A model generated the notes under the pieces. It was not told the origin of the DNA, searched no databases, and was given only the letters and a program-made list of their open reading frames with translations. This document shows positions 8,622-16,424 of a stretch of 64,000 nucleotides of DNA, piece by piece. The stretch is taken from positions 496,001 through 560,000 of the forward strand of contig NC_015726.1 in assembly GCF_000219215.1 (NCBI RefSeq). Direction: 5' to 3'. The stretch comes from Cupriavidus necator N-1 (GTDB lineage: Bacteria; Pseudomonadota; Gammaproteobacteria; Burkholderiales; Burkholderiaceae). Within the stretch, counting starts at the first letter, position 1. Every line of letters begins with the position of its first letter. Both the position numbers and the translations under genes were made by a program.

Positions 8622-9925
8622 GCACGGCGGGCGCGGGCGAGCCGCGCGTACTCCTGCTGGACAGCTTCCACGCCGCCGTGGCGGCCGCCGATCCGCTGCA
8701 GATCGTAGCGCAGCACCTGCCGCCCCCGCACGCGGGCGGCCGCACGCTGGTGGTGGGCGCGGGCAAGGCCGCGGCGTCGATGGCCGCGGCGGTCGAGCGT
8801 GCCTATGCGGGCAAGGCCACGCTGGAAGGGCTGGTGGTCACGCGCTACGCCCACGGGCTGCCGACCGACCATATCCGCGTGATCGAGGCCGGCCACCCCG
8901 TGCCCGACGAGGCCGGCGAGCAGGCCGCCGCCGATATCCTGGCCAGCGTGCAGTCGCTGACGCCGCAGGACCGGCTGCTGGTGCTGGTGTCGGGCGGCGG
9001 CTCCAGCCTGCTGTCGCTGCCGGCCGAAGGCATCCCCATGGCTGACCTTAAGGCCACCACCCGGGAACTGCTGCGCTGTGGCGCGCCGATCACCGAGATG
9101 AATATCGTGCGCAAGCATGTCTCGCGCATCCAGGGCGGGCGGCTGGCGCAGGCAAGCCGTGCGCCGGTGACCACGCTGATCGTCTCGGACGTGGCCGGCG
9201 ACGATCCCAGCGCGATCGCCTCGGGCCCGACCGTGGCCGACCCGAGCACCTTTGCCGATGCGCTGGAGATCCTGCGCCGCTGGGGCGCGCAGGTGCCGGC
9301 CAGCGTGCAGGCCCACCTGGAGCGCGGCGCCCGCGGCGAGGTGCCGGAGACGCCCAAGCCGGGCGACGCGCTGTTCGCCCAGGTCGACAACCGCATGATC
9401 GCCACCGCCCATGGCAGCCTGCAGGCGGCTGCGGCGCTGTTCCGCGAACGCGGCATCACGCCGGTGGTGCTGGGCGATACCGTGACCGGCGAAGCGCGCG
9501 AAGTGGCCCGCGTCTACGCTGCGCTGGTGCGCGAGATTCGCGCGTACAATGCGCCGTTCGCCGCGCCCGTGGTGCTGATTTCCGGAGGTGAGTGCACGGT
9601 CACTTTGCCTGCCGGCGGTGGCGCTGCAAAGGCACGGGGCGGGCGTTGCTCCGAATTCCTGCTGTCGCTGGCGGTCGAGCTTGACGGCATGCCTGGCGTG
9701 CACGCGATCGCGGCCGACACCGACGGCATCGACGGTTCGGAGGACAATGCCGGTGCGCTGGCCGATCCGACCACGCTGGCGCGTGCCGCGGCCGCCGGCC
9801 TGCCGGGACTGCGCCAGCTGGACGCGCACGACGCCTGGGGCCTGTTCGATGCCATCGGCGACCTGGTGGTCACCGGCCCGACGCGCACCAATGTGAACGA
9901 CTACCGCGCCATCCTGATTCTCTGA
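8618..9925 (+). CDS. Glycerate kinase, MOFRL family (TtuD-like)
   Basis: 435-aa kinase that phosphorylates D-glycerate (2-glycerate kinase group). The N-terminal domain carries [15 protein letters not shown] and [18 protein letters not shown]; the C-terminal MOFRL domain shows [13 protein letters not shown] and [16 protein letters not shown]. It starts with GTG inside the stop region of the dehydrogenase gene (overlap 8618-8621), so the two are translationally coupled and likely act in sequence: tartrate or hydroxypyruvate-derived glycerate into phosphoglycerate. Confidence 0.9.
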   Translation: MSTAGAGEPRVLLLDSFHAAVAAADPLQIVAQHLPPPHAGGRTLVVGAGKAAASMAAAVERAYAGKATLEGLVVTRYAHGLPTDHIRVIEAGHPVPDEAGEQAAADILASVQSLTPQDRLLVLVSGGGSSLLSLPAEGIPMADLKATTRELLRCGAPITEMNIVRKHVSRIQGGRLAQASRAPVTTLIVSDVAGDDPSAIASGPTVADPSTFADALEILRRWGAQVPASVQAHLERGARGEVPETPKPGDALFAQVDNRMIATAHGSLQAAAALFRERGITPVVLGDTVTGEAREVARVYAALVREIRAYNAPFAAPVVLISGGECTVTLPAGGGAAKARGGRCSEFLLSLAVELDGMPGVHAIAADTDGIDGSEDNAGALADPTTLARAAAAGLPGLRQLDAHDAWGLFDAIGDLVVTGPTRTNVNDYRAILIL

Positions 9926-9969
9926 TTTCGACGAACGCCCGCCGCCGCCGCGGCAGGCCCAAGCTAGCC

Positions 9970-11004
9970 ATGACCCAGAAGCTCACCATCACCCGCCCGG
10001 ACGACTGGCACCTGCACCTGCGCGACGGCGCGGCCCTGGCCGCCGTGCTGCCCGACACCGCGCGCCAGTTCGCACGCGCCATCATCATGCCCAACCTGAA
10101 ACCGCCCGTGACCACGGTGGCGCAGGCGCAGGCTTACCGTGCCCGCATCCTGGCGGCGCTGCCGGCCGGCCTGCAGTTCGAGCCGCTGATGACGCTGTAC
10201 CTGACCGACAACACCACGGCCGAAGAAATCGCCGCGGCCAAGGCCAGCGGCTTCGTGCACGGCGTCAAGCTGTACCCGGCCGGCGCCACCACCAACAGCG
10301 ACGCCGGCGTGACCGATATCCGCCGCTGCTACCCGGCGCTGGAAGCGATGCAGCGCGCGGGCCTGCCGCTGCTGGTGCACGGCGAGGTGACCGACCCCAG
10401 CATCGACATCTTCGATCGCGAAGCCGTCTTTATCGACCGCGTGATGACGCCGCTGCGCCGCGACATGCCCGAGCTGAAGGTGGTGTTCGAGCACATCACC
10501 ACCAAGGACGCGGCCGAATACGTGCGCGACGCCAGCGGCCCGGTGGGCGCCACCATCACCGCGCACCACCTGCTCTACAACCGCAACGCCATCTTCACCG
10601 GCGGTATCCGTCCGCACTACTACTGCCTGCCGGTGCTCAAGCGCGAGACCCATCGCGAGGCCCTGGTGGCGGCCGCGGTCTCGGGCAGCCCGCGCTTCTT
10701 CCTGGGCACCGACAGCGCGCCGCACGCGCGCGGGCTGAAGGAACACGCCTGCGGCTGCGCCGGCTGCTATACCGCGCTGCATGCGATGGAGCTGTATGCC
10801 GAGGCCTTCGACGCCGCCGGCGCGCTGGACAAGCTGGAAGCCTTTGCCAGCTTCAACGGTCCGGCCTTCTACGGCCTGCCGCGCAACACCGGTACCCTGA
10901 CGCTGGAGCGAGAGGACTGGGAACTGCCGGCCGAGCTGCCCTATGGCGACACCACGCTGGTGCCGCTGCGGGGCGGCGAGACGCTGCGCTGGAAGGCCCG
11001 CTAA
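9970..11004 (+). CDS. pyrC: Dihydroorotase
   Basis: Cyclises carbamoyl-aspartate to dihydroorotate in pyrimidine synthesis. 344 aa, class II (E. coli-like). Zinc-site motifs are intact: HLHLRDG with the HxH pair at about residues 14-16, [15 protein letters not shown] with the carbamylated lysine, the histidines in LLVHGEV and FEHITTKDA, and the catalytic Asp in [16 protein letters not shown]. It is 44 bp downstream of the glycerate kinase gene. Confidence 0.95.
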   Translation: MTQKLTITRPDDWHLHLRDGAALAAVLPDTARQFARAIIMPNLKPPVTTVAQAQAYRARILAALPAGLQFEPLMTLYLTDNTTAEEIAAAKASGFVHGVKLYPAGATTNSDAGVTDIRRCYPALEAMQRAGLPLLVHGEVTDPSIDIFDREAVFIDRVMTPLRRDMPELKVVFEHITTKDAAEYVRDASGPVGATITAHHLLYNRNAIFTGGIRPHYYCLPVLKRETHREALVAAAVSGSPRFFLGTDSAPHARGLKEHACGCAGCYTALHAMELYAEAFDAAGALDKLEAFASFNGPAFYGLPRNTGTLTLEREDWELPAELPYGDTTLVPLRGGETLRWKAR

Positions 11005-11024
11005 ACCCTGCTGGGGCCTTGGCC

Positions 11025-11852
11025 ATGCAGGTGCCCGCGGCCGACGAGCCTTTCGTCGCCGCGCTGGCCGGGATCGACTGGTCCCGGCCGTGGTTCCAGC
11101 CGTTTGCGGCGCGGGGTGCCGCGCTCGCTGCGGCGGTGCAGGGCGGCGCCGATTTGCGCGCGCTGCTAAACGCGTATGCAGCGCAACTTCGCCTGCGCAA
11201 CGCCCGCGGCCTGCCCCTGCGTTTTATCGCCCAGCATGCCTTGCCCGAAGGCAGCGCCTATGAGGCGCATATCCATGCCACGGGCGAGATCCCGACCCGC
11301 GACAATCTCCACGATTTCTTCAACGCGCTGACCTGGCTGCATTTCCCGCGGGCCAAGCGCGTGCTCAACCAGATCCAGGCCGAGGTCATCGCGCGCGAAG
11401 GCGTGCAGACCACGCGCGGCGGCGTGCGCGATGCGGCGACCCTGTTCGACGAGAATGCGGTGCTGTTTGTCAGCGCCGATCAGGGCTTGGTGGATGCGCT
11501 CAAGGGGTTTGCGTGGCAGCGGCTGTTGGTCGAATCCAGGCCGGCGTGGGGCAGGGCCTGCACGGTGGTGCCGTTCGGCCACGCGCTGCTCGAAAAGCTG
11601 GTGCAGCCGTACAAGTCGGTCACTGCGCATGCGTGGGTGCTGCCGCTGGCGCCGCAGCAGGCGGCAGGCCCATCGCTGGACGCCATGCTGGCGCAATCCC
11701 TTGCCGCTGCGGCCCAGGCTGGCGCGCTGCGCGGCGGGCGCAGTTTTGCGCCGCTGCCGGTGCTGGGCATCCCGGGCTGGTGCGACGATAATGCCGAACC
11801 TGGCTTCTACGCCGATACCGCGGTGTTCCGCCCGGGACGGCGCGCCGGCTGA
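11025..11852 (+). CDS. DUF3025 family protein
   Basis: 275-aa cytoplasmic protein of unknown function. The conserved block NLHDFFNALTWLHFPRAK with PTRD just before it is typical of DUF3025 proteins of beta- and gammaproteobacteria. The ATG at 11025 is used; a TTG two codons upstream is possible. It begins 20 bp after pyrC, so the two are probably cotranscribed, and it ends 31 bp before the RNase P RNA. Confidence 0.7.
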   Translation: MQVPAADEPFVAALAGIDWSRPWFQPFAARGAALAAAVQGGADLRALLNAYAAQLRLRNARGLPLRFIAQHALPEGSAYEAHIHATGEIPTRDNLHDFFNALTWLHFPRAKRVLNQIQAEVIAREGVQTTRGGVRDAATLFDENAVLFVSADQGLVDALKGFAWQRLLVESRPAWGRACTVVPFGHALLEKLVQPYKSVTAHAWVLPLAPQQAAGPSLDAMLAQSLAAAAQAGALRGGRSFAPLPVLGIPGWCDDNAEPGFYADTAVFRPGRRAG

Positions 11853-11870
11853 AGGCGCCGCCAATCGGTG

Positions 11871-11877
11871 TTAGACT
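11871..11877 (+). promoter_or_regulatory. Candidate -10 element of rnpB
   Basis: TTAGACT sits about 7 bp before the 5' end of the RNase P RNA, the right distance for a -10 element. No clear -35 is seen. Confidence 0.4.
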
Positions 11878-11882
11878 GCGGG

Positions 11883-12227
11883 CCGCAAAGCAGGCCAGGC
11901 AACCGCTGCCTGCACCGCAAGGTGCAGGGGGAGGAAAGTCCGGACTCCACAGGGCAGGGTGTTGGCTAACAGCCATCCACGGCAACGTGCGGAATAGGGC
12001 CACAGAGACGAGTCTTGCCGCCGGGTTCGCCCGGCGGGAAGGGTGAAACGCGGTAACCTCCACCTGGAGCAATCCCAAATAGGCAGGCGATGAAGCGGCC
12101 CGCTGAGTCTGCGGGTAGGGAGCTGGAGCCGGCTGGTAACAGCCGGCCTAGAGGAATGGTTGTCACGCACCGTTTGCCGCAAGGCGGGCGGGGCGCACAG
12201 AATCCGGCTTATCGGCCTGCTTTGCTT
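11883..12227 (+). ncRNA. rnpB: RNase P RNA, bacterial class A
   Basis: Catalytic RNA that trims tRNA 5' leaders. Recognised from universal blocks: GAGGAAAGTCCGGACTCC and ACAGGGCAGGGTG near the 5' side, AAGGGTGAAACG-type and GAGCAATCCCAAATAGGCAG segments in the middle, and GGCTTATCGGCC at the 3' end. Helix P1 closes the molecule: GCAAAGCAGGCC (11885-11896) pairs perfectly with GGCCTGCTTTGC (12214-12225). Ends are set from P1 and may be off by a few bases. Confidence 0.95.
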
Positions 12228-12240
12228 CTTCTTATGGCAT

Positions 12241-12269
12241 GACCCGGCGCCACCACGGTGTACCGGGTC
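12241..12269. terminator. Possible hairpin between rnpB and osmC-like gene
   Basis: GACCCGG (12241-12247) and CCGGGTC (12263-12269) can pair across a 15-nt loop, followed on the + strand by a pyrimidine-rich tail. It lies between convergent units and may end rnpB, but no clean T run is present. Confidence 0.3.
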
Positions 12270-12281
12270 TGCATCTTCCCT

Positions 12282-12704
12282 TCAGGCTTCGACGATTTCC
12301 AGCGTGTGCGTGATCTCGGCCGTCTTGGCCAGCATGATCGACGCCGAGCAGTACTTTTCGTGCGACAGCTTGATGGCACGCTCGACCGTGGCGGGGTTGA
12401 GATTCTTGCCGGTCACCACAAAATGGAAGTTGATGCGGGTGAAGACCTTGGGGTCCTCGCCGGCGCGCTCGGCCTGCAGCTGGACGCTGCAGCCGGAAAC
12501 GTCCTGGCGGCCGCGCTTGAGGATCAGCACCACGTCATAGGCGGTGCAGCCACCCGTGCCGAGCAGCACCATCTCCATCGGCCGCGGTGCCAGGTTGTGG
12601 CCGCCGCCCTCAGGCGCGCCGTCCATCGCCACGATATGGCCGCTGCCGGTCTGGGCCACGAAGCTCATGCCGTCCGCGCCCATCCATGTCACTTTGCATT
12701 CCAT
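12282..12704 (-). CDS. OsmC family protein
   Basis: 140-aa OsmC/Ohr-fold protein; such proteins reduce organic peroxides with a pair of cysteines. Cys53 (TGGCTAYDVV) and Cys119 (SHEKYCSASIML) are at the expected places. Sequence is closest to the YhfA-like branch, whose substrate is not defined, rather than to OsmC or Ohr proper. A single leftward gene convergent with rnpB. Confidence 0.85.
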   Translation of the reverse strand: MECKVTWMGADGMSFVAQTGSGHIVAMDGAPEGGGHNLAPRPMEMVLLGTGGCTAYDVVLILKRGRQDVSGCSVQLQAERAGEDPKVFTRINFHFVVTGKNLNPATVERAIKLSHEKYCSASIMLAKTAEITHTLEIVEA

Positions 12705-12969
12705 TTTGTTCGTTCCTGTCGTTTATTTTGTGTGTTTCCGATCACAAACGCATGATCTCGAATCTTGCAATTCTCAGTATATGGCATCGTCAAGCTTGGG
12801 CTGCTGATGCCCATACCCGTATGAAATCTGAGGGTTTCCTCTAGTATGACAGTTCAATGACATAGCTGGATGTTGCATAAGTCATTGATTTCGAATTGAA
12901 ATTACCTGTCTGGCGCGTCACGTCTTTCTTTCCGCAATACGAAATGACGTTTCGCAGTACAAATTTCTC
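12705..12969. other. AT-rich non-coding stretch with inverted repeats
   Basis: No open frame here looks coding. Base composition is clearly lower in GC than in the neighbouring genes. Two inverted repeats are visible: TCAATGAC (12854-12861) / GTCATTGA (12881-12888), and an imperfect TACGAAA-N5-TTTCGCA (12938-12956). Both lie upstream of the strong promoter at 12970-12997 and look like regulator sites for the small RNA unit; the left end must also hold the leftward promoter of the OsmC gene. Confidence 0.5.
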
Positions 12970-12997
12970 TTGCACTGGGGAAAACCCCATGTATAAT
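12970..12997 (+). promoter_or_regulatory. Near-consensus sigma70 promoter of candidate sRNA
   Basis: TTGCAC (12970-12975), 16-bp spacer, TATAAT (12992-12997). The spacer itself is a palindrome, TGGGG-AAAA-CCCCA (12976-12989), so a repressor could sit between the two elements. Expected start of transcription is about 13004. Confidence 0.75.
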
Positions 12998-13003
12998 TTG
13001 AAT

Positions 13004-13163
13004 CATTGAACGACGGCACCGACAGCGCGCCAGAGTGCGAAAGCGAAGCCCCAGGGCAAGCCCGCCGCACCGCCCGCCAGTCCCTCCGTCGATCTCCCAG
13101 TGTCTCCTCCACCCTCCTCCTTTGGTGGATTCAAACCCAAGCTCAACAGCTTGGGTTTTTTTT
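13004..13163 (+). ncRNA. Candidate small RNA with anti-Shine-Dalgarno loop
   Basis: An independent transcription unit of about 160 nt, bounded by a near-consensus promoter and an intrinsic terminator, with no credible reading frame. A 6-bp stem (13108-13113 with 13124-13129) displays the 10-nt loop CUCCUCCUUU (13114-13123), which contains CCUCCUUU, the 3' tail of betaproteobacterial 16S rRNA. The loop could pair with Shine-Dalgarno sequences. RNAs with CCUCCUCCC loop motifs (cuckoo/CcsR type) are known in alphaproteobacteria; whether this one is related is not known. It could instead be an attenuated leader of rplM. Confidence 0.6.
13133..13163 (+). terminator. Terminator of candidate sRNA
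   Basis: AAACCCAAGCT (13133-13143), CAAC loop, AGCTTGGGTTT (13148-13158) and a T run to 13163: an 11-bp perfect stem with eight consecutive T. Confidence 0.9.
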
Positions 13164-13262
13164 CGCCCCGCGTCCTGGTGCGCCGTGCACGGCAAAGTGC
13201 GCGCGGCTGCGCTGGCTTGGTCCCGCCATGGCGGCGACCTTGACGAAAAGATCAGTCTTTGC

Positions 13263-13292
13263 TTGTGCGGTTCTGGTGCCCACCAGTATAAT
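13263..13292 (+). promoter_or_regulatory. rplM-rpsI promoter
   Basis: TTGTGC (13263-13268), 18-bp spacer, TATAAT (13287-13292). It would give a leader of about 130 nt before rplM. The stretch 13164-13262 between the sRNA terminator and this promoter shows nothing recognisable. Confidence 0.65.
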
Positions 13293-13430
13293 GGAAGGCT
13301 TTCCGTCATACCCGCGGAAAGAAAGAGCAGGACCAGGCCAGCCTTCACGGGCCAGCCACAAGACTTGCAGGGGCGAGTACAAGCCTTCGCGAGTCGGATT
13401 TCGGGTACGAACTAATAGTCAGGAAAAATC

Positions 13431-13859
13431 ATGAAGACCTTTTCCGCCAAGCCTCATGAGGTAAAGCGCGACTGGTACGTGATTGACGCGACGGACAAAG
13501 TCCTCGGCCGTGTCGCCAGCGAAGTGGCACGCCGTCTGCGCGGCAAGCACAAGCCGGAATTCACTCCGCACGTCGACACGGGTGATTACATCATCATCGT
13601 CAATGCAGCCAAGCTGCGTGTCACGGGTACCAAGGAAACGGACAAGAAGTACTATCGCCATTCGGGCTACCCGGGCGGTATCTACGAAACGACGTTCGGC
13701 AAGATGCAGCAGCGTTTCCCGGGCCGTGCCCTGGAAAAGGCTGTCAAGGGCATGCTGCCGAAGGGTCCGCTGGGCTACGCGATGATCAAGAAGCTGAAGG
13801 TTTACGCCGAAGCCGAGCATCCGCATGAAGCGCAGCAGCCCAAGGCGCTGGAAATCTAA
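13431..13859 (+). CDS. rplM: 50S ribosomal protein L13
   Basis: 142-aa early-assembly protein of the large subunit. Full-length with the family hallmarks [34 protein letters not shown] and the C-terminal half containing [18 protein letters not shown] precedes the ATG. Paired with rpsI 12 bp downstream as in most bacteria. Confidence 0.98.
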   Translation: MKTFSAKPHEVKRDWYVIDATDKVLGRVASEVARRLRGKHKPEFTPHVDTGDYIIIVNAAKLRVTGTKETDKKYYRHSGYPGGIYETTFGKMQQRFPGRALEKAVKGMLPKGPLGYAMIKKLKVYAEAEHPHEAQQPKALEI

Positions 13860-13871
13860 GGAGGCCAATCC

Positions 13872-14264
13872 ATGATCGGTAACTGGAATTACGGTACTGG
13901 CCGCCGCAAGAGCGCTGTGGCTCGTGTCTTCATCAAGTCGGGCAAGGGCGATATCATCGTCAACGGCAAGCCCATCAAAGAGTATTTCGCTCGCGAAACC
14001 TCGCTGATGATCGTGCGCCAGCCCCTGGAACTGACCGCTCACGCTGAAACGTTCGACATCAAGGTCAACGTGACCGGCGGTGGCGAAACCGGCCAGGCCG
14101 GCGCAGTGCGCCACGGCATCACCCGCGCCCTGATCGACTACGATGCGACCCTGAAGTCGGCCCTGTCGAAGGCTGGCTACGTCACGCGCGATGCACGTGA
14201 AGTCGAGCGTAAGAAGGTCGGCTTCCACAAGGCGCGTCGTCGCAAGCAGTTCTCGAAGCGCTGA
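13872..14264 (+). CDS. rpsI: 30S ribosomal protein S9
   Basis: 130-aa small-subunit protein with the expected [13 protein letters not shown] start, the [15 protein letters not shown] block and the conserved basic C-terminus ending KQFSKR, whose last residues reach the P-site tRNA. AAGGAGG lies upstream of the ATG. Confidence 0.98.
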   Translation: MIGNWNYGTGRRKSAVARVFIKSGKGDIIVNGKPIKEYFARETSLMIVRQPLELTAHAETFDIKVNVTGGGETGQAGAVRHGITRALIDYDATLKSALSKAGYVTRDAREVERKKVGFHKARRRKQFSKR

Positions 14265-14310
14265 TGCGTTTTCGCAGGTCCGGTGCTGCCGGATCTTGCG
14301 AGACCAAAAA

Positions 14311-14340
14311 AACCGCACGCTGGCCGTGCGGTTTTTTTTC
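14311..14340. terminator. rplM-rpsI terminator (bidirectional form)
   Basis: AACCGCACG (14311-14319), loop CTGGC, CGTGCGGTT (14325-14333) followed by T8. A preceding run of A would serve as the T run on the other strand. Confidence 0.92.
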
Positions 14341-14386
14341 GCCTGCAGGGTACGGAAATACTCTGGCCTGCCGAAAAAGCGATTGG

Positions 14387-14429
14387 GCAGCCATACTTTT
14401 GTGGGGTATGGGCTGCGCGCGGCTACAAT
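14387..14429 (+). promoter_or_regulatory. Bactofilin promoter region with inverted repeat
   Basis: TACAAT (14424-14429) is a good -10 about 90 bp before the bactofilin start. Directly upstream GCAGCCATAC (14387-14396) and GTATGGGCTGC (14406-14416) form a near-perfect inverted repeat with one bulged G; it covers where the -35 should be, so it may be an operator. Confidence 0.45.
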
Positions 14430-14519
14430 CACGCCCTGTCGCCATCGGCAAGTGCTGCTTGCCGGCGCGAATGCGCCACGGCCGGAGGGTTCGGCACGAA
14501 CGAGAGAGGAGTGAGAGTG

Positions 14520-15008
14520 ATGCTGTTTTCGAAAAAGAAGGGCCTTTCGATCGATACGCTGATCGGCGAAGACACCGCTATCGACGGCGACCTGGTCTTT
14601 GCCGGCGGCCTGCGCCTGGACGGCCGCGTGCGCGGCAACGTCACCGCGGCGCCGGGCAAGCCGAGCATGCTGGTGGTCAGCGAAAAAGGCATGGTCGAGG
14701 GCGAGATCAGCGTCGGCCACCTGGTGCTCAACGGCACTGTCAAGGGTCCGGTGCAGGCCACCGACCTGCTCGAACTGCAGCCGCATGCCCGCGTGCTGGG
14801 CGACGTGCGCTATGCGGCGCTGGAAATGCACCAGGGCGCGCTGGTCGAAGGCCGCCTGATGCCGCTGGTGCAAGGCGAGATCAAGGCGCTGCCGAACCTG
14901 CTCGAGGCGGCGCCGGCGGCTGAAGTGACGGAAGCGGCGGACGAGGCTGCCGCCACGGACCGCGCAGTGCCCGCTGGCGACGCGCATCCCACTGAAAAAG
15001 CCGCCTGA
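14520..15008 (+). CDS. Bactofilin
   Basis: 162-aa polymer-forming cytoskeletal protein (DUF583/PF04519). Begins MLFSKKKG with a short membrane-seeking N-terminus, then the right-handed beta-helix core from about residue 15 (IGEDTAIDGDLVFAGGLRLDG) to about 125, built of repeats with alternating hydrophobic residues and glycines. The C-terminal 40 residues are Ala/Glu-rich and disordered. Bactofilins often scaffold peptidoglycan enzymes; an M23 peptidase gene lies 3.5 kb away but not adjacent. GAGGAGTGA precedes the start. Confidence 0.88.
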   Translation: MLFSKKKGLSIDTLIGEDTAIDGDLVFAGGLRLDGRVRGNVTAAPGKPSMLVVSEKGMVEGEISVGHLVLNGTVKGPVQATDLLELQPHARVLGDVRYAALEMHQGALVEGRLMPLVQGEIKALPNLLEAAPAAEVTEAADEAAATDRAVPAGDAHPTEKAA

Positions 15009-15109
15009 GCGGCACCCGCCATGCCGGGAACCCCTTGAAAACACAGGGTTTCGGCACGATCTTCCAGTAGCGCTTAGAATACAGGCGTATCTAAACAGGA
15101 GAACACCCC

Positions 15110-15478
15110 ATGAACGCAGTCGCAGAGGCACCCGTTACCGAGGACGTGCCGGCACCGTTCGTCTTTACCGACAGCGCCGCCGACAAGGTCAAGCAGTTGA
15201 TCGAGGAAGAGGGCAATGCCGAGCTGAAACTGCGCGTGTTCGTGCAGGGCGGCGGCTGCTCCGGCTTCCAGTATGGCTTCACCTTCGATGAGGAAGTCAA
15301 CGAAGACGACACCACCATGGTCAAGAACGGCGTCACGCTGCTGATCGACTCGATGAGCTACCAGTACCTGGTCGGCGCCGAGATCGATTACAAGGAAGAC
15401 ATCAACGGCGCGCAGTTCGTGATCAAGAACCCGAATGCCTCGACCACCTGCGGTTGCGGCTCGTCGTTCTCGGTCTGA
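15110..15478 (+). CDS. erpA: Iron-sulfur cluster insertion protein ErpA
   Basis: 122-aa A-type carrier that hands Fe-S clusters to apoproteins such as IspG/IspH. The three cluster ligands are visible: one Cys in [13 protein letters not shown] and the pair in [12 protein letters not shown] at the C-terminus. The start is preceded by ACAGGAG. A candidate -10 TAGAAT lies at 15075-15080. Confidence 0.95.
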   Translation: MNAVAEAPVTEDVPAPFVFTDSAADKVKQLIEEEGNAELKLRVFVQGGGCSGFQYGFTFDEEVNEDDTTMVKNGVTLLIDSMSYQYLVGAEIDYKEDINGAQFVIKNPNASTTCGCGSSFSV

Positions 15479-15498
15479 CCGACACCGGTCCCAAAAAA

Positions 15499-15522
15499 AC
15501 GCACCTTCGGGTGCGTTTTTTC
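15499..15522. terminator. Bidirectional terminator between erpA and phyH
   Basis: ACGCACC (15499-15505), TTCG tetraloop, GGTGCGT (15510-15516), flanked by A7 on the left and T6 on the right. It can end both the rightward erpA and the leftward dioxygenase transcript. Confidence 0.92.
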
Positions 15523-15536
15523 TTTTCCGCGATGGC

Positions 15537-16334
15537 TTACCGGGCGGCGCGCCAGACCACGGGAAACCAATCTTCGCGCATGCGCTCGCCGGTCTGCTGA
15601 TCGATGCCGGGGAAGGGCGGCGAGGTGCGCCCGGGCCGCTGCATGAAGCGCACGTCATCGCCCAGGAAACGCGCCGAGAACGCGCGCCGGCGCCCGCTGC
15701 CGGTATTGCCGGCAGCGCCGTGCACGGTACGGAAGTCGAACACCACGGCATCGCCCGGCTCCAGTTCCGGTGTGAGCAGGGTGTAGCTACCGTCTTCCAC
15801 GTCCGGCATCTCCATGAAGGCGTCGTCACCTCCATAGAAGTTCTCGTTGCTGGCCCAGCGCTTGGGCCGCACCAGCCGCGGCCAGCGGTGCGAGCCGGCC
15901 ACCACGCGCAGGGTATTGGCCTGCGTCACCGGATCCAGCGGGATCCAGTAGCTCGCGGTCTGGGTGCCGTCGACACAGTAGTAGGGCAGGTCCTGGTGCC
16001 ACGGCGTGGGCTTGGCCGTGCCGGGCTCCTTGACCAGGATGTGTTCGTGGAACACCTGCACCGCCTGCGACTGCATGATGCGCCCGGCAATGGCAGCCGC
16101 CGGCGACTGACGGATAAAGTCATCGAACGGCGTAATGCGCTGCCAGTTGCAGTAGTCCTCGAAGAAGCGCCCGCTTTCGCCGGGCCGTACGTTCTCGATG
16201 GCAAAGGGGCCGGGCTCGGCCAAGTTCTGCGCAAAGCCGTCGCGCAGCCGTTCGACCCAGTCGGTGAAGGCGCCGCGCAGCACCAGCACGCCGTCGCGCT
16301 GGTAGGTGTCGATCTGTTCCTGGGTGATGTTCAT
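15537..16334 (-). CDS. Phytanoyl-CoA dioxygenase (PhyH) family protein
   Basis: 265-aa Fe(II)/2-oxoglutarate oxygenase. The iron triad is present: His and Asp in PWHQDLPYY and the distal His in FRTVHGAAGN; the 2-oxoglutarate-binding Arg is in GRRRAFSARFLG. The start at 16334 gives MNITQEQIDTYQRDGVLVL, the typical family opening. The substrate is unknown. It is divergent from a LysR gene 90 bp away, which very probably controls it. Confidence 0.85.
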   Translation of the reverse strand: MNITQEQIDTYQRDGVLVLRGAFTDWVERLRDGFAQNLAEPGPFAIENVRPGESGRFFEDYCNWQRITPFDDFIRQSPAAAIAGRIMQSQAVQVFHEHILVKEPGTAKPTPWHQDLPYYCVDGTQTASYWIPLDPVTQANTLRVVAGSHRWPRLVRPKRWASNENFYGGDDAFMEMPDVEDGSYTLLTPELEPGDAVVFDFRTVHGAAGNTGSGRRRAFSARFLGDDVRFMQRPGRTSPPFPGIDQQTGERMREDWFPVVWRAAR

Positions 16335-16382
16335 GGCGATGTTGTATGGGGGCGATGTGCCCAGTATCGCCATGCGTTGGGG

Positions 16383-16422
16383 ATAGGAAAAGCATATATT
16401 TCCTATGTTGCGATATAGGAAA
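16383..16422. promoter_or_regulatory. Three evenly spaced operator-like repeats between phyH and lysR
   Basis: ATAGGAAA (16383-16390), its reverse complement TTTCCTAT (16399-16406), and ATAGGAAA again (16415-16422), each 16 bp from the next. The arrangement suits a LysR tetramer. The last copy includes the AGGAAA that acts as ribosome binding site of the LysR gene, so binding there would also shut down the regulator. Confidence 0.7.
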
Positions 16423-16424
16423 TC

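Noticed and set aside
12997..13136. Closing stem TTTGAATC / GATTCAAA for the small RNA
   Set aside because: The left arm overlaps the -10 element and ends at the expected transcription start, so it would not be in the RNA.
13004..13163. 6S RNA, 4.5S RNA or tmRNA as identity of the small RNA
   Set aside because: None of their conserved sequences or overall folds is present.
13006..13434. Possible protein-coding frame across the sRNA and rplM leader
   Set aside because: It runs through an intrinsic terminator and a promoter, has no ribosome binding site and gives a low-complexity protein.
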